From assembly GCA_003695725.1 (NCBI GenBank), contig RFHX01000219.1:1-5024 (forward strand): a stretch of DNA of 5,024 bases, read 5' to 3'. Positions 1 to 4,690 of the stretch are shown here, piece by piece. This stretch comes from Candidatus Schekmanbacteria bacterium (GTDB taxonomy: Bacteria > Schekmanbacteria > GWA2-38-11 > J061). The notes beneath the pieces were generated by a model that saw nothing but the letters and a program-made list of their open reading frames with translations, had not been told where the DNA came from and made no database searches. Made by a program: the position numbers and the translations under genes. The stretch's first letter is position 1. Each line of letters starts with the position of its first letter.

Positions 1-480
1 CTAATGTGGAGTATTGATATCGCAGGAATCGTTTCTGAGAATAAAAATGAATCATTTTTTGAAAAACTTTTTATCCTGACAAGAAAAATCAATGCCTATG
101 TCCCCCTTTATTATTCATTGAAGTATGTAAGGGAAAACAATTTGGCAGCCATCAATGATGATGTTTTGGATATTTTGAAAAATGGATTCAATGAGCGGTG
201 GTTTGGTAGAAAAATTTATCATTTAATGAGTGAAGGGAGTGAAATTGGACAATACTTTGAACTTTTAATGTTGCAAACAAAAGGTAATTTTTTTGGAAAG
301 TTGAAATTCTTTTTTGAATCAATATTTCCCCGCCCAAAGGTTATGAGAGAAATATATCCAGAAAAGGCCGGCAATTGCTTGTTTGCAGCTTATATCCGCC
401 GCACAGTGTCGATTTTTGTGCTTTCATCGAGAATGCTGTTTAAACTAATCAGATGCTCTTATTATGAATCAACTGAGTGA
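1..480 (+). CDS. Nucleotidyltransferase family protein (NTP_transf_5-like), C-terminal part, 5'-truncated
   Basis: The frame is open from base 1 (first codon CTA) to a TGA at 478-480, so the ATG at 4 is probably an internal methionine and the gene begins before the window. The visible 159 residues resemble the C-terminal half of the uncharacterised nucleotidyltransferase family PF14907. Near the start is a W-S-I-D-I-A segment, followed by a helical stretch of the 'R-K-I-N-A-Y-V-P-L-Y-Y-S-L-K-Y' kind. Towards the end an 'S-I-F-P-R-P-K-V-M-R-E-I-Y-P' segment is followed by an 'A-A-Y-I-R-R' helix. The N-terminal G-S and D-x-D catalytic motifs of the family would lie upstream and cannot be checked. 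Members often occur in polysaccharide or peptide-modification clusters, but nothing here shows the substrate. It converges on purD with only 12 bases between the stops. The family assignment rests on remembered pattern and is moderate. Confidence 0.55.
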   Translation, partial: LMWSIDIAGIVSENKNESFFEKLFILTRKINAYVPLYYSLKYVRENNLAAINDDVLDILKNGFNERWFGRKIYHLMSEGSEIGQYFELLMLQTKGNFFGKLKFFFESIFPRPKVMREIYPEKAGNCLFAAYIRRTVSIFVLSSRMLFKLIRCSYYESTE

Positions 481-492
481 TGTTTTGTAAAC

Positions 493-1764
493 TTACTTAC
501 TAAGCGCTTTTTTGCCAATATCTTTTCTAAAATGCATTTTTTCGAAGGAGATTAGAGATACGGCACTGTAAGCATTATCGATAGCTTCGGGAATCGAGTT
601 TCCAAGAGCTGTTACGCCTAAAACTCTTCCCCCTGATGTGACATAGTTTTTGCCGTCATATTTAGTTCCAGCGTGAAAGACTTTAACATCTTTTCTATTT
701 TCAAGCTTTTCCAGCCCTGTAATAATTTTCCCTTTTTCATAACTCTGTGGGTACCCTCCAGAAGCAAGGACAACACAAACTGCCGCATTGCTATTCCATT
801 TAGGGGTTATTTTGCTTACATCTCCTTCTATACATTCATTAAATATATCTATAATGTCACTATCAAGACGCATTAGTATTGGTTGTGCTTCAGGGTCACC
901 AAATCGAACATTGAATTCAAGAACAAAGGGCTTCCCATTCTTAATCATAAGCCCTGCATATAAAATCCCTTTATAGGGAGTTCCTTCTGAGCTCATACCT
1001 GAAATGGTTGGCTCTATTATATTGTCTATAATTAATTTCTTCACATCGTCTGTTACTATGGGCGCGGGAGAATATGCTCCCATTCCCCCGGTATTTAGTC
1101 CTTGGTCATTATCGAATACTCTTTTATGGTCTTGAGATGAGGGCATAGCAAGAAAGTTTTTACCATCACTGAATATTAAAAATGATGCTTCTTCACCTTC
1201 AAGAAATTCCTCAATGAGAATTTTTCTTCCTGCTTCCCCAAATTCCTTTTTTTCCATTGTTTTTTCAATTGCCTCTTCTGCTTCTTTTTTATTGTTACAG
1301 ATTAAAACACCTTTACCGGCGGCAAGTCCGTCTGCTTTTATGACACAGGGTAAAGATATGCTATGAACATATTTTCTTGCCTCTGAAGGATCATCGAATG
1401 ATTCAAATTTTGCCGTTGGAATGTTATGGCGCTTCATAAACTCTTTTGAGAACAGTTTGCTGCTTTCAAGTCGAGCTGCCTTTTGTGATGGACCAAAAAC
1501 TTTGATCCCCTCTGCCTTCATTTTATCGACTATTCCAAGGGAAAGAGGCAATTCAGGCCCTACTACTACTAAATCTATCTTTTCATTTTTTGAAAATTCA
1601 ACAAGCTCATCAACTGATTCCGCACTAATGTTGATGCATTCTGCTTCTTTGGCAATGCCGCCGTTACCCGGAGCGCAGAATATTTTTTCGACCTTCTTTG
1701 ACTGTGAAATTTTCCAAACTAATGCGTGTTCTCTGCCACCGGAACCGACGACAAGTACCTTCAT
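493..1764 (-). CDS. purD: Phosphoribosylamine--glycine ligase (GAR synthetase)
   Basis: PurD carries out the second step of de novo purine synthesis in the cytoplasm: 5-phosphoribosylamine + glycine + ATP gives GAR + ADP + phosphate. The 423-residue length is normal for the family and the protein is complete. The N-domain has GSGGREHAL at residues 7-15, APGNGG at 31-36 and GPELPLSLG at 69-77. The linker has the GPSQKAARLESSK stretch at 91-103 and the IPTA motif at 115-118. The ATP-grasp core has IKADGLAAGKGV at 142-153, the QDHKRVFDND loop at 211-220, NTGGMGAYSP at 224-233 and the metal-binding EFNVRFGDPEAQ at 283-294. The C-domain ends with HFRKDIGKKAL at 411-421. The ATG at 1762-1764 is preceded by GGAGGT (1771-1776 on the minus strand) at 6 bases. 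It is divergent from the kinase-like gene and not in a visible pur operon. No key residue looks missing. Confidence 0.98.
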   Translation of the reverse strand: MKVLVVGSGGREHALVWKISQSKKVEKIFCAPGNGGIAKEAECINISAESVDELVEFSKNEKIDLVVVGPELPLSLGIVDKMKAEGIKVFGPSQKAARLESSKLFSKEFMKRHNIPTAKFESFDDPSEARKYVHSISLPCVIKADGLAAGKGVLICNNKKEAEEAIEKTMEKKEFGEAGRKILIEEFLEGEEASFLIFSDGKNFLAMPSSQDHKRVFDNDQGLNTGGMGAYSPAPIVTDDVKKLIIDNIIEPTISGMSSEGTPYKGILYAGLMIKNGKPFVLEFNVRFGDPEAQPILMRLDSDIIDIFNECIEGDVSKITPKWNSNAAVCVVLASGGYPQSYEKGKIITGLEKLENRKDVKVFHAGTKYDGKNYVTSGGRVLGVTALGNSIPEAIDNAYSAVSLISFEKMHFRKDIGKKALSK

Positions 1765-1789
1765 AAATATACCTCCATAGGTTTTTCAA

Positions 1790-1818
1790 ATTATAGATTA
1801 TTGAAATCAGACACATCT
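1790..1818 (-). promoter_or_regulatory. Candidate purD promoter (perfect -10, weak -35)
   Basis: On the minus strand a perfect TATAAT lies at 1790-1795, which would put the transcription start near 1783 and give a leader of about 19 bases containing the GGAGGT ribosome site. The hexamer 17 bases further upstream (1813-1818, read CAGATG) is a poor -35. It lies inside the 16-bp palindrome at 1806-1821, so the promoter may depend on, or be blocked by, a factor binding there. The position relative to purD is good, but in AT-rich DNA a TATAAT alone is only moderate evidence. Confidence 0.45.
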
Positions 1819-1829
1819 GATATTAAATT
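1801..1829 (+). promoter_or_regulatory. Weak candidate promoter for the kinase-like gene
   Basis: TTGAAA at 1801-1806 (one mismatch to TTGACA) is followed after 17 bases by TAAATT at 1824-1829 (two mismatches to TATAAT). An alternative -10, TATAAC at 1845-1850, matches better but has no recognisable -35. In such AT-rich sequence these are guesses. The first option would place the 1806-1821 palindrome in its spacer. Confidence 0.22.
1806..1821. promoter_or_regulatory. Perfect 16-bp palindrome, candidate operator between purD and kinase-like gene
   Basis: The arms ATCAGA and TCTGAT are perfect inverted copies separated by CACA, a layout typical of a dimeric helix-turn-helix regulator site. It sits over the -35 position of the candidate purD promoter and within the spacer of a possible promoter for the divergent gene, so one bound protein could affect both. 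No regulator gene is visible in the window and the binding protein is unknown. Confidence 0.4.
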
Positions 1830-1882
1830 AAAAGAAGGGATTTATATAACTAAAAAATATTTCTTTTTCAATAAGTTAAAAT

Positions 1883-1888
1883 GAGGTG
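1883..1888 (+). promoter_or_regulatory. Ribosome binding site fixing the kinase-like start at ATG 1895
   Basis: GAGGTG at 1883-1888 lies 6 bases before the ATG at 1895. A GTG in the same frame at 1886 falls inside this Shine-Dalgarno sequence and has no purine-rich site at a proper distance of its own, so the ATG at 1895 is the better start. Confidence 0.7.
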
Positions 1889-1894
1889 AATAAG

Positions 1895-2593
1895 ATGAGC
1901 ATAATAACTATCTCGAAGGAATTTGCAAGTGGTGGACGGAAAATCGCAGAGCTTGTTGCCGAGAAGCTTTCCTTCTCCTATTTCGATAGAGAGATTGTCA
2001 AGGAAGTTGCTTTGAAGTCAAAGGTTCCAGAAATAGCTGTAGAAGAATATGACCAAGACCACTACAATGCTATGCGTGTATTCTTTTCACGAGTTATCGA
2101 CCCTGTGTTGAGTAGTGCTCGATATAAAAATTTAACGATAGCAACAGGTGGAGACGGTGATAAAGAAAGACGAAGAAGAAAACGATTCAAACCTTATGAA
2201 TGTGAAGTTTATGGATGGCTCGACAGTGATATTTTCAGAGAGATGATAGAATCTTTTTTATGCGAGTTGGTTGAAAAAAGTAATGCAGTAGTTGTAGGCA
2301 GAGGAGCCCAATGTATTTTGAAGGATTATACAAATGTTTTACATGTCCGAATCGTAGCCCCTTTGGATTACAGGATTAAACGGGCAATAGAAGAAAAAAA
2401 GATTTCTGAAAAGGAAGCTAAAAATACGATTTTAGAAATTGATAAAAGACGACAGACTTACATTCGGCATTCATATGGTGTAGATTGGAACGACCCGACT
2501 CTTTACCATCTCGTAATCAATACAGGCAGAATCGATATAGAATCTGCCGCTGATCTTATCGTAGCTACCTATAAAGAATTTTTTAAAATTTAA
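1895..2593 (+). CDS. Cytidylate kinase-like family protein
   Basis: Counting from the ATG at 1895 the protein has 232 residues. A P-loop-type fold is suggested by the opening beta strand and loop ITISKEFASGGRKIAE (3-18), followed by L-A/V-E-K-L and the YFDREIV motif (29-35). A second conserved block is AVVVGRGAQCIL (131-142). It is followed by LHVRIVAPLDYRIKRA (149-164), a lid-like segment with ISEKEA (170-175), IDKRRQTYIRHSYGVDW (182-198) and YHLVINTGRI (204-213). This order matches the cytidylate kinase-like family PF13189, whose members lack the standard G-x-x-G-x-G-K-S/T loop, so activity on CMP is not assured. Residues 91-99 form a very basic run (ERRRRKRFK) in the region between the two conserved blocks. 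The gene is divergent from purD and convergent with the pentaheme cytochrome gene, with 9 bases between stops, so it appears to be a single-gene unit. Family assignment is good; substrate and role are unknown. Confidence 0.82.
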   Translation: MSIITISKEFASGGRKIAELVAEKLSFSYFDREIVKEVALKSKVPEIAVEEYDQDHYNAMRVFFSRVIDPVLSSARYKNLTIATGGDGDKERRRRKRFKPYECEVYGWLDSDIFREMIESFLCELVEKSNAVVVGRGAQCILKDYTNVLHVRIVAPLDYRIKRAIEEKKISEKEAKNTILEIDKRRQTYIRHSYGVDWNDPTLYHLVINTGRIDIESAADLIVATYKEFFKI

Positions 2594-2602
2594 ACAAGTT
2601 AT

Positions 2603-3880
2603 TTAACTACTTCCTGATTTTTTAGATGCCCTTAGAATTAGATATGTAATCAAGATGCCAGCAGTGAATGCTATAATAAATATTACAATGATAGGTACGT
2701 CTTCACTTGAAGTTTTTATTTCAGCGCTGTTGTGAAGATTTCTTGCCATTTCAACTTCCATAGTTTTGAGTGAAATAACTGGTGTCTGCATCTGATATTT
2801 TAATACATTTTCAATTTTATATTTCTTCAACCCCTTTGGTTTCTTAAACTCAAAGGTTTCCTTCCTCGCTTCCTTTGGGGCAATTCTATTGTCACTTACT
2901 ACTCTTGTTGCATAGAAGAAGATATCTTTTATATTGTCTAAAATTTTGCCAGTCTCGTCTGCTAGAACTTTTTGATATATTCTGGATTGGGAAGCGATTA
3001 CATCATCTTTTTCGTTCAATAGGTTGACTTCAAGAATTATCTTTCGTGTGGGAATTCCAGTTGGAATTTTATGCCCCGATTCTCTGTTTAGAACGGTAGT
3101 GTTGACAACGATTTTATCTCCCAAATCTTCAACTTTTGAAGAAAGTGTTGCGGCTTTATTTAGTTTTATTTGCGAATGTCCGCCAAAAACCGAATGGTCT
3201 CTAGCAAAATTGTTTGTCTTTTTTACATCTTGATTTACATCATAGATGCCGAACATTTCTGGCATATGACAGTTTTGACACTTAATTCCTTCTTTGCTGT
3301 ATGAGCTTTCAGACCATTCTGAATAGGTGCCGAGAATGGTTACTCCATTTTTCCCCTTCATTTCATGACAGGCGCCGCATATTTTTGCTGTCCTATGTAC
3401 TTTAGATTCCTTTATTTTGTGTGCAGGGGAAGTGATATTGGCAAAAGGCCCTCTCATAGTATCACCCGGTTTATTGATTATGACAGGTATATTTTGATTC
3501 ATATCAATACTGTCTATGGAATGGCAGAATGAGCATGTAATCCCTTCAGACGATATGTCCGCTTTCAATTCATAATCTTCTGTCACTCTTGTAGTAGGGC
3601 TATGACACTGAAGGCAAAATTTTCTTGCTTCGTTCCCCTTATCTTTTATTGCTTCCATAAAAGATACTTCGAATATAGGGTCCGATATAGATGCTGAATG
3701 CATTGAAGCTTTCCAATTTTTGTATATATCGGTGTGGCATTTTTTGCATACATTGCTCGAAGTAAAATCTCTACGGTTTACTTTTATTGCACTCCCAACA
3801 TCCTGAATGGGGAATAATGATAAAATGAAAAATAACATAATCTGGAAAAATATTAGACTTCCTGCCCTCCTGCAATTCAT
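2603..3880 (-). CDS. Exported, membrane-anchored pentaheme c-type cytochrome
   Basis: This 425-residue protein has an N-terminal signal peptide: basic CRR, then a hydrophobic stretch from about residue 8 to 24, with likely cleavage after GSA at 29-31. Five CXXCH heme sites follow at 45-49, 89-93, 116-120, 168-172 and 201-205. Histidines 61, 154, 162, 229 and 235 are candidate distal ligands. The first site with its W-K-A-S-M-H sequence and the last site's CHMP ending recall the cytochrome c554/multiheme family (PF13435). Residues of about 240-385 hold no heme site and look beta-rich, including SGHKIPTGIPTRK (268-280), a segment seen in other large multiheme cytochromes. A transmembrane helix at about 395-416 and a basic tail (RASKK) would anchor it to the inner membrane with the hemes in the periplasm. 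The ATG at 3878-3880 has GGAGGA 5 bases upstream. It is divergent from the cytochrome c3 gene. A role in periplasmic electron transfer is likely; the donor and acceptor are unknown. Confidence 0.9.
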   Translation of the reverse strand: MNCRRAGSLIFFQIMLFFILSLFPIQDVGSAIKVNRRDFTSSNVCKKCHTDIYKNWKASMHSASISDPIFEVSFMEAIKDKGNEARKFCLQCHSPTTRVTEDYELKADISSEGITCSFCHSIDSIDMNQNIPVIINKPGDTMRGPFANITSPAHKIKESKVHRTAKICGACHEMKGKNGVTILGTYSEWSESSYSKEGIKCQNCHMPEMFGIYDVNQDVKKTNNFARDHSVFGGHSQIKLNKAATLSSKVEDLGDKIVVNTTVLNRESGHKIPTGIPTRKIILEVNLLNEKDDVIASQSRIYQKVLADETGKILDNIKDIFFYATRVVSDNRIAPKEARKETFEFKKPKGLKKYKIENVLKYQMQTPVISLKTMEVEMARNLHNSAEIKTSSEDVPIIVIFIIAFTAGILITYLILRASKKSGSS

Positions 3881-3910
3881 AGTTTTCCTCCTATTAAATA
3901 ATATGGAAGA

Positions 3911-3926
3911 GATAATAAAAATTATC
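3911..3926. promoter_or_regulatory. Perfect AT-rich palindrome upstream of the pentaheme cytochrome gene
   Basis: GATAAT and ATTATC form perfect 6-bp arms around AAAA, 31-46 bases upstream of the pentaheme start codon. The arms equal the GATAAT hexamer of Fur boxes, but the 4-base spacing fits neither the classical 19-bp box nor the 7-1-7 model. It may be an operator for another dimeric regulator, a weak leader hairpin, or chance in AT-rich sequence. Confidence 0.3.
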
Positions 3927-3975
3927 AGACATTTTTCATAAAACTAAAGATATTGATAACAGGAATTTGGTCATT

Positions 3976-4027
3976 TTGTCAATTTTTGCTTTTGAATATG
4001 CTAAAAATGACAAAAAAAAAATTGACA
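3976..4027. promoter_or_regulatory. Inverted-repeat half-sites, candidate upstream activator sites for the sigma-54 promoter
   Basis: Three related elements are present. TTGTCAATTTTTGC (3976-3989) and GCTAAAAATGACAA (4000-4013) are inverted copies matching at 12 of 14 positions with a 10-base gap. AAAAATTGACA (4017-4027) is a perfect 11-base inverted copy of TGTCAATTTTT (3977-3987). Relative to the predicted start near 4101 they lie at about -125 to -74, the usual range for NtrC-family enhancer-binding proteins that activate sigma-54 promoters. The activator is not encoded in the window. The reading is supported by the adjacent -24/-12 element, but the A/T tracts inflate part of the match. 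Confidence 0.5.
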
Positions 4028-4074
4028 CTAAAAAAAATTTCATTAAAAAACAACAAGTTATTTTTTTTAAAAAA

Positions 4075-4090
4075 TGGCATAAATATTGCA
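4075..4090 (+). promoter_or_regulatory. Sigma-54 (-24/-12) promoter of the cytochrome c3 gene
   Basis: TGGCAT-AAATA-TTGCA matches the RpoN consensus TGGCACG-N4-TTGCW. The -24 GG is at 4076-4077 and the -12 GC at 4088-4089, with the required 10 bases between them. The only departures within the consensus blocks are T for C and A for G after TGGCA. The predicted start is near 4101, giving a leader of about 83 bases. It is striking because G/C dinucleotides are rare in this stretch. Such promoters need an ATP-driven activator, which agrees with the inverted repeats upstream. Confidence 0.75.
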
Positions 4091-4105
4091 ATAACTTAAA
4101 ATGGA

Positions 4106-4158
4106 TAGTTTGAGAATCGTGATATAGTGTTGGTCAAATCACAACAACTATCAAACTA
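4106..4158 (+). promoter_or_regulatory. Foldable 5' leader of the cytochrome c3 mRNA
   Basis: An outer perfect 8-bp stem pairs TAGTTTGA (4106-4113) with TCAAACTA (4151-4158). Directly adjoining it on the 3' side, 4125-4132 (TAGTGTTG) can pair with 4142-4150 (CAACAACTA), leaving one bulged A and a 9-base loop. A competing inner pairing is GTGAT (4119-4123) with ATCAC (4138-4142). The structure would begin about 5 bases after the predicted start and end 8 bases before the Shine-Dalgarno sequence, which stays free. It could stabilise the transcript or be a protein or ligand target; it matches no riboswitch I recognise. Confidence 0.4.
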
Positions 4159-4166
4159 AAAGAGTG

Positions 4167-4176
4167 AAGGAGGTGA
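4167..4176 (+). promoter_or_regulatory. Near-perfect ribosome binding site of cytochrome c3
   Basis: AAGGAGGTGA is fully complementary to the 16S rRNA 3' end and lies 7 bases before the ATG at 4184. It is the strongest ribosome site in the window and predicts high translation. Confidence 0.9.
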
Positions 4177-4183
4177 TAAAGAG

Positions 4184-4591
4184 ATGAAAAAAACCAATTT
4201 GCTTGTCTTTGCAGTTGCTGTAATGTTTCTTATGGCAGTTTCTGTTGGTTTTGCAGCCGAAAAATTTGAAATTCCTGAAAAAATTACAATTGATATCGTA
4301 AAGGAGAAGAAACCAGCGGTTGTTTTCCCTCATAAGGCGCATATTGACAGAGGTACGCCATGTATTAAGTGCCATCATAAGAGAGAAGGCGATGCAAAAC
4401 CACGGAAATGTGAAGAATGCCATGACAAAACAAAGGATGAGGGGAAAAAGATTGCTATCAAAGGCAATCCTCCAACAAGCTCAAAGAAGGGCATTTTTCA
4501 TGTAAGATGCATTTCCTGTCATAGGGAACAGAGAGCAAAGAATCCATCAACGAAGGCACCAACTGTTTGTACGAAATGCCATAAGAAGTAA
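4184..4591 (+). CDS. Periplasmic tetraheme cytochrome c3 (class III)
   Basis: The 135-residue precursor has a clear signal peptide: MKK, then a hydrophobic core at about 6-22, with probable cleavage after FAA at 23-25. The mature part of about 110 residues is the usual size of cytochrome c3. Four CXXCH heme sites lie at 60-64, 76-80, 109-113 and 129-133. The distal histidines fall in the class III pattern: the F-P-H-K-A-H pair (H50, H53), H65 directly after the first heme site, and H106 in F-H-V-R-C just before the third site. Bis-histidine, low-potential hemes are therefore expected. Such proteins carry electrons in the periplasm between hydrogenases, dehydrogenases and membrane complexes. 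The ATG at 4184 is fixed by a near-perfect ribosome site. A sigma-54-type promoter lies upstream and resB follows after 99 bases on the same strand. The lysine-rich surface fits an electron shuttle. The partner is not known, though the divergent membrane-anchored pentaheme protein is a candidate. Confidence 0.93.
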   Translation: MKKTNLLVFAVAVMFLMAVSVGFAAEKFEIPEKITIDIVKEKKPAVVFPHKAHIDRGTPCIKCHHKREGDAKPRKCEECHDKTKDEGKKIAIKGNPPTSSKKGIFHVRCISCHREQRAKNPSTKAPTVCTKCHKK

Positions 4592-4622
4592 GTTTTTTTC
4601 TTTGGCGAAATTGATTATGATG

Positions 4623-4648
4623 GGGGAGAGGAAATTATTCCTCTCCCC
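4623..4648 (+). terminator. Strong GC-rich hairpin between c3 and resB; terminator or mRNA processing/stability element
   Basis: GGGGAGAGGAA (4623-4633) and TTCCTCTCCCC (4638-4648) form a perfect 11-bp stem with an ATTA loop, conspicuous in AT-rich surroundings. The sequence after it (AATATTAAATT) has no continuous T run on either strand, so it is not a textbook intrinsic terminator. It may reduce read-through into resB or protect the 3' end of the c3 message, giving much more cytochrome than maturation factor. Confidence 0.55.
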
Positions 4649-4690
4649 AATATTAAATTAATTAAAAATTGCTGAATTGAGTGTGTGAAT

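Larger units (their letters stand above)
3881..4183. other. Divergent regulatory region between two cytochrome genes
   Basis: This 303-base stretch contains no credible gene. It is extremely AT-rich, with long A and T tracts between 4012 and 4074. From left to right it holds the pentaheme gene's ribosome site (3886-3891, minus strand), an AT palindrome at 3911-3926, inverted-repeat half-sites at 3976-4027, a -24/-12 promoter at 4075-4090, a foldable leader at 4106-4158 and the c3 ribosome site at 4167-4176. No convincing promoter for the pentaheme gene was found. The best minus-strand option is TTGACA (3977-3982) with TATCAA (3953-3958) at 18 bases, which is weak and would leave a leader of about 65 bases. 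Confidence 0.8.

Noticed and set aside
487-503. GTAA/TTAC pairing and the AGCGCT followed by T run at the purD 3' end as a terminator
   Set aside because: The stems are only 4-6 bases with impossible or tiny loops, and AGCGCT is part of conserved purD coding sequence.
673-976. Two short open frames on the + strand inside the purD region
   Set aside because: They are antisense to well-conserved purD coding sequence, lack ribosome sites, and their residues show no family pattern.
1421-1780. A 119-codon open frame on the + strand antisense to the 5' half of purD
   Set aside because: It is explained as a shadow of the purD reading frame; there is no Shine-Dalgarno sequence and its composition is low-complexity serine/phenylalanine.
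2596-2608. AGTTA-TT-TAACT inverted repeat at the convergent kinase/cytochrome ends
   Set aside because: The stem is short and all-AT with a two-base loop and no T run at a useful distance; it is too weak to call a terminator.
3024-3233. A 69-codon + strand open frame within the pentaheme cytochrome gene
   Set aside because: It is antisense to the heme-free domain coding sequence and has no start signal or recognisable motif.
4022-4050. TTGACA at 4022-4027 as the -35 of a sigma-70 promoter for c3
   Set aside because: The bases 16-18 positions downstream are A runs without a TATAAT-like -10, and the -24/-12 element gives a far better explanation.
4151-4423. A 90-codon minus-strand open frame over the start of cytochrome c3
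   Set aside because: It is the antisense shadow of c3; the real gene has a signal peptide, heme sites and a near-perfect ribosome site.
4320-4505. A 61-codon open frame in another frame of c3
   Set aside because: It overlaps the heme-binding coding region in a different frame and has no ribosome site.
4593-4599. A run of seven T directly after the c3 stop codon, as an intrinsic terminator
   Set aside because: No GC-rich stem precedes it; the only strong hairpin is further downstream at 4623-4648.
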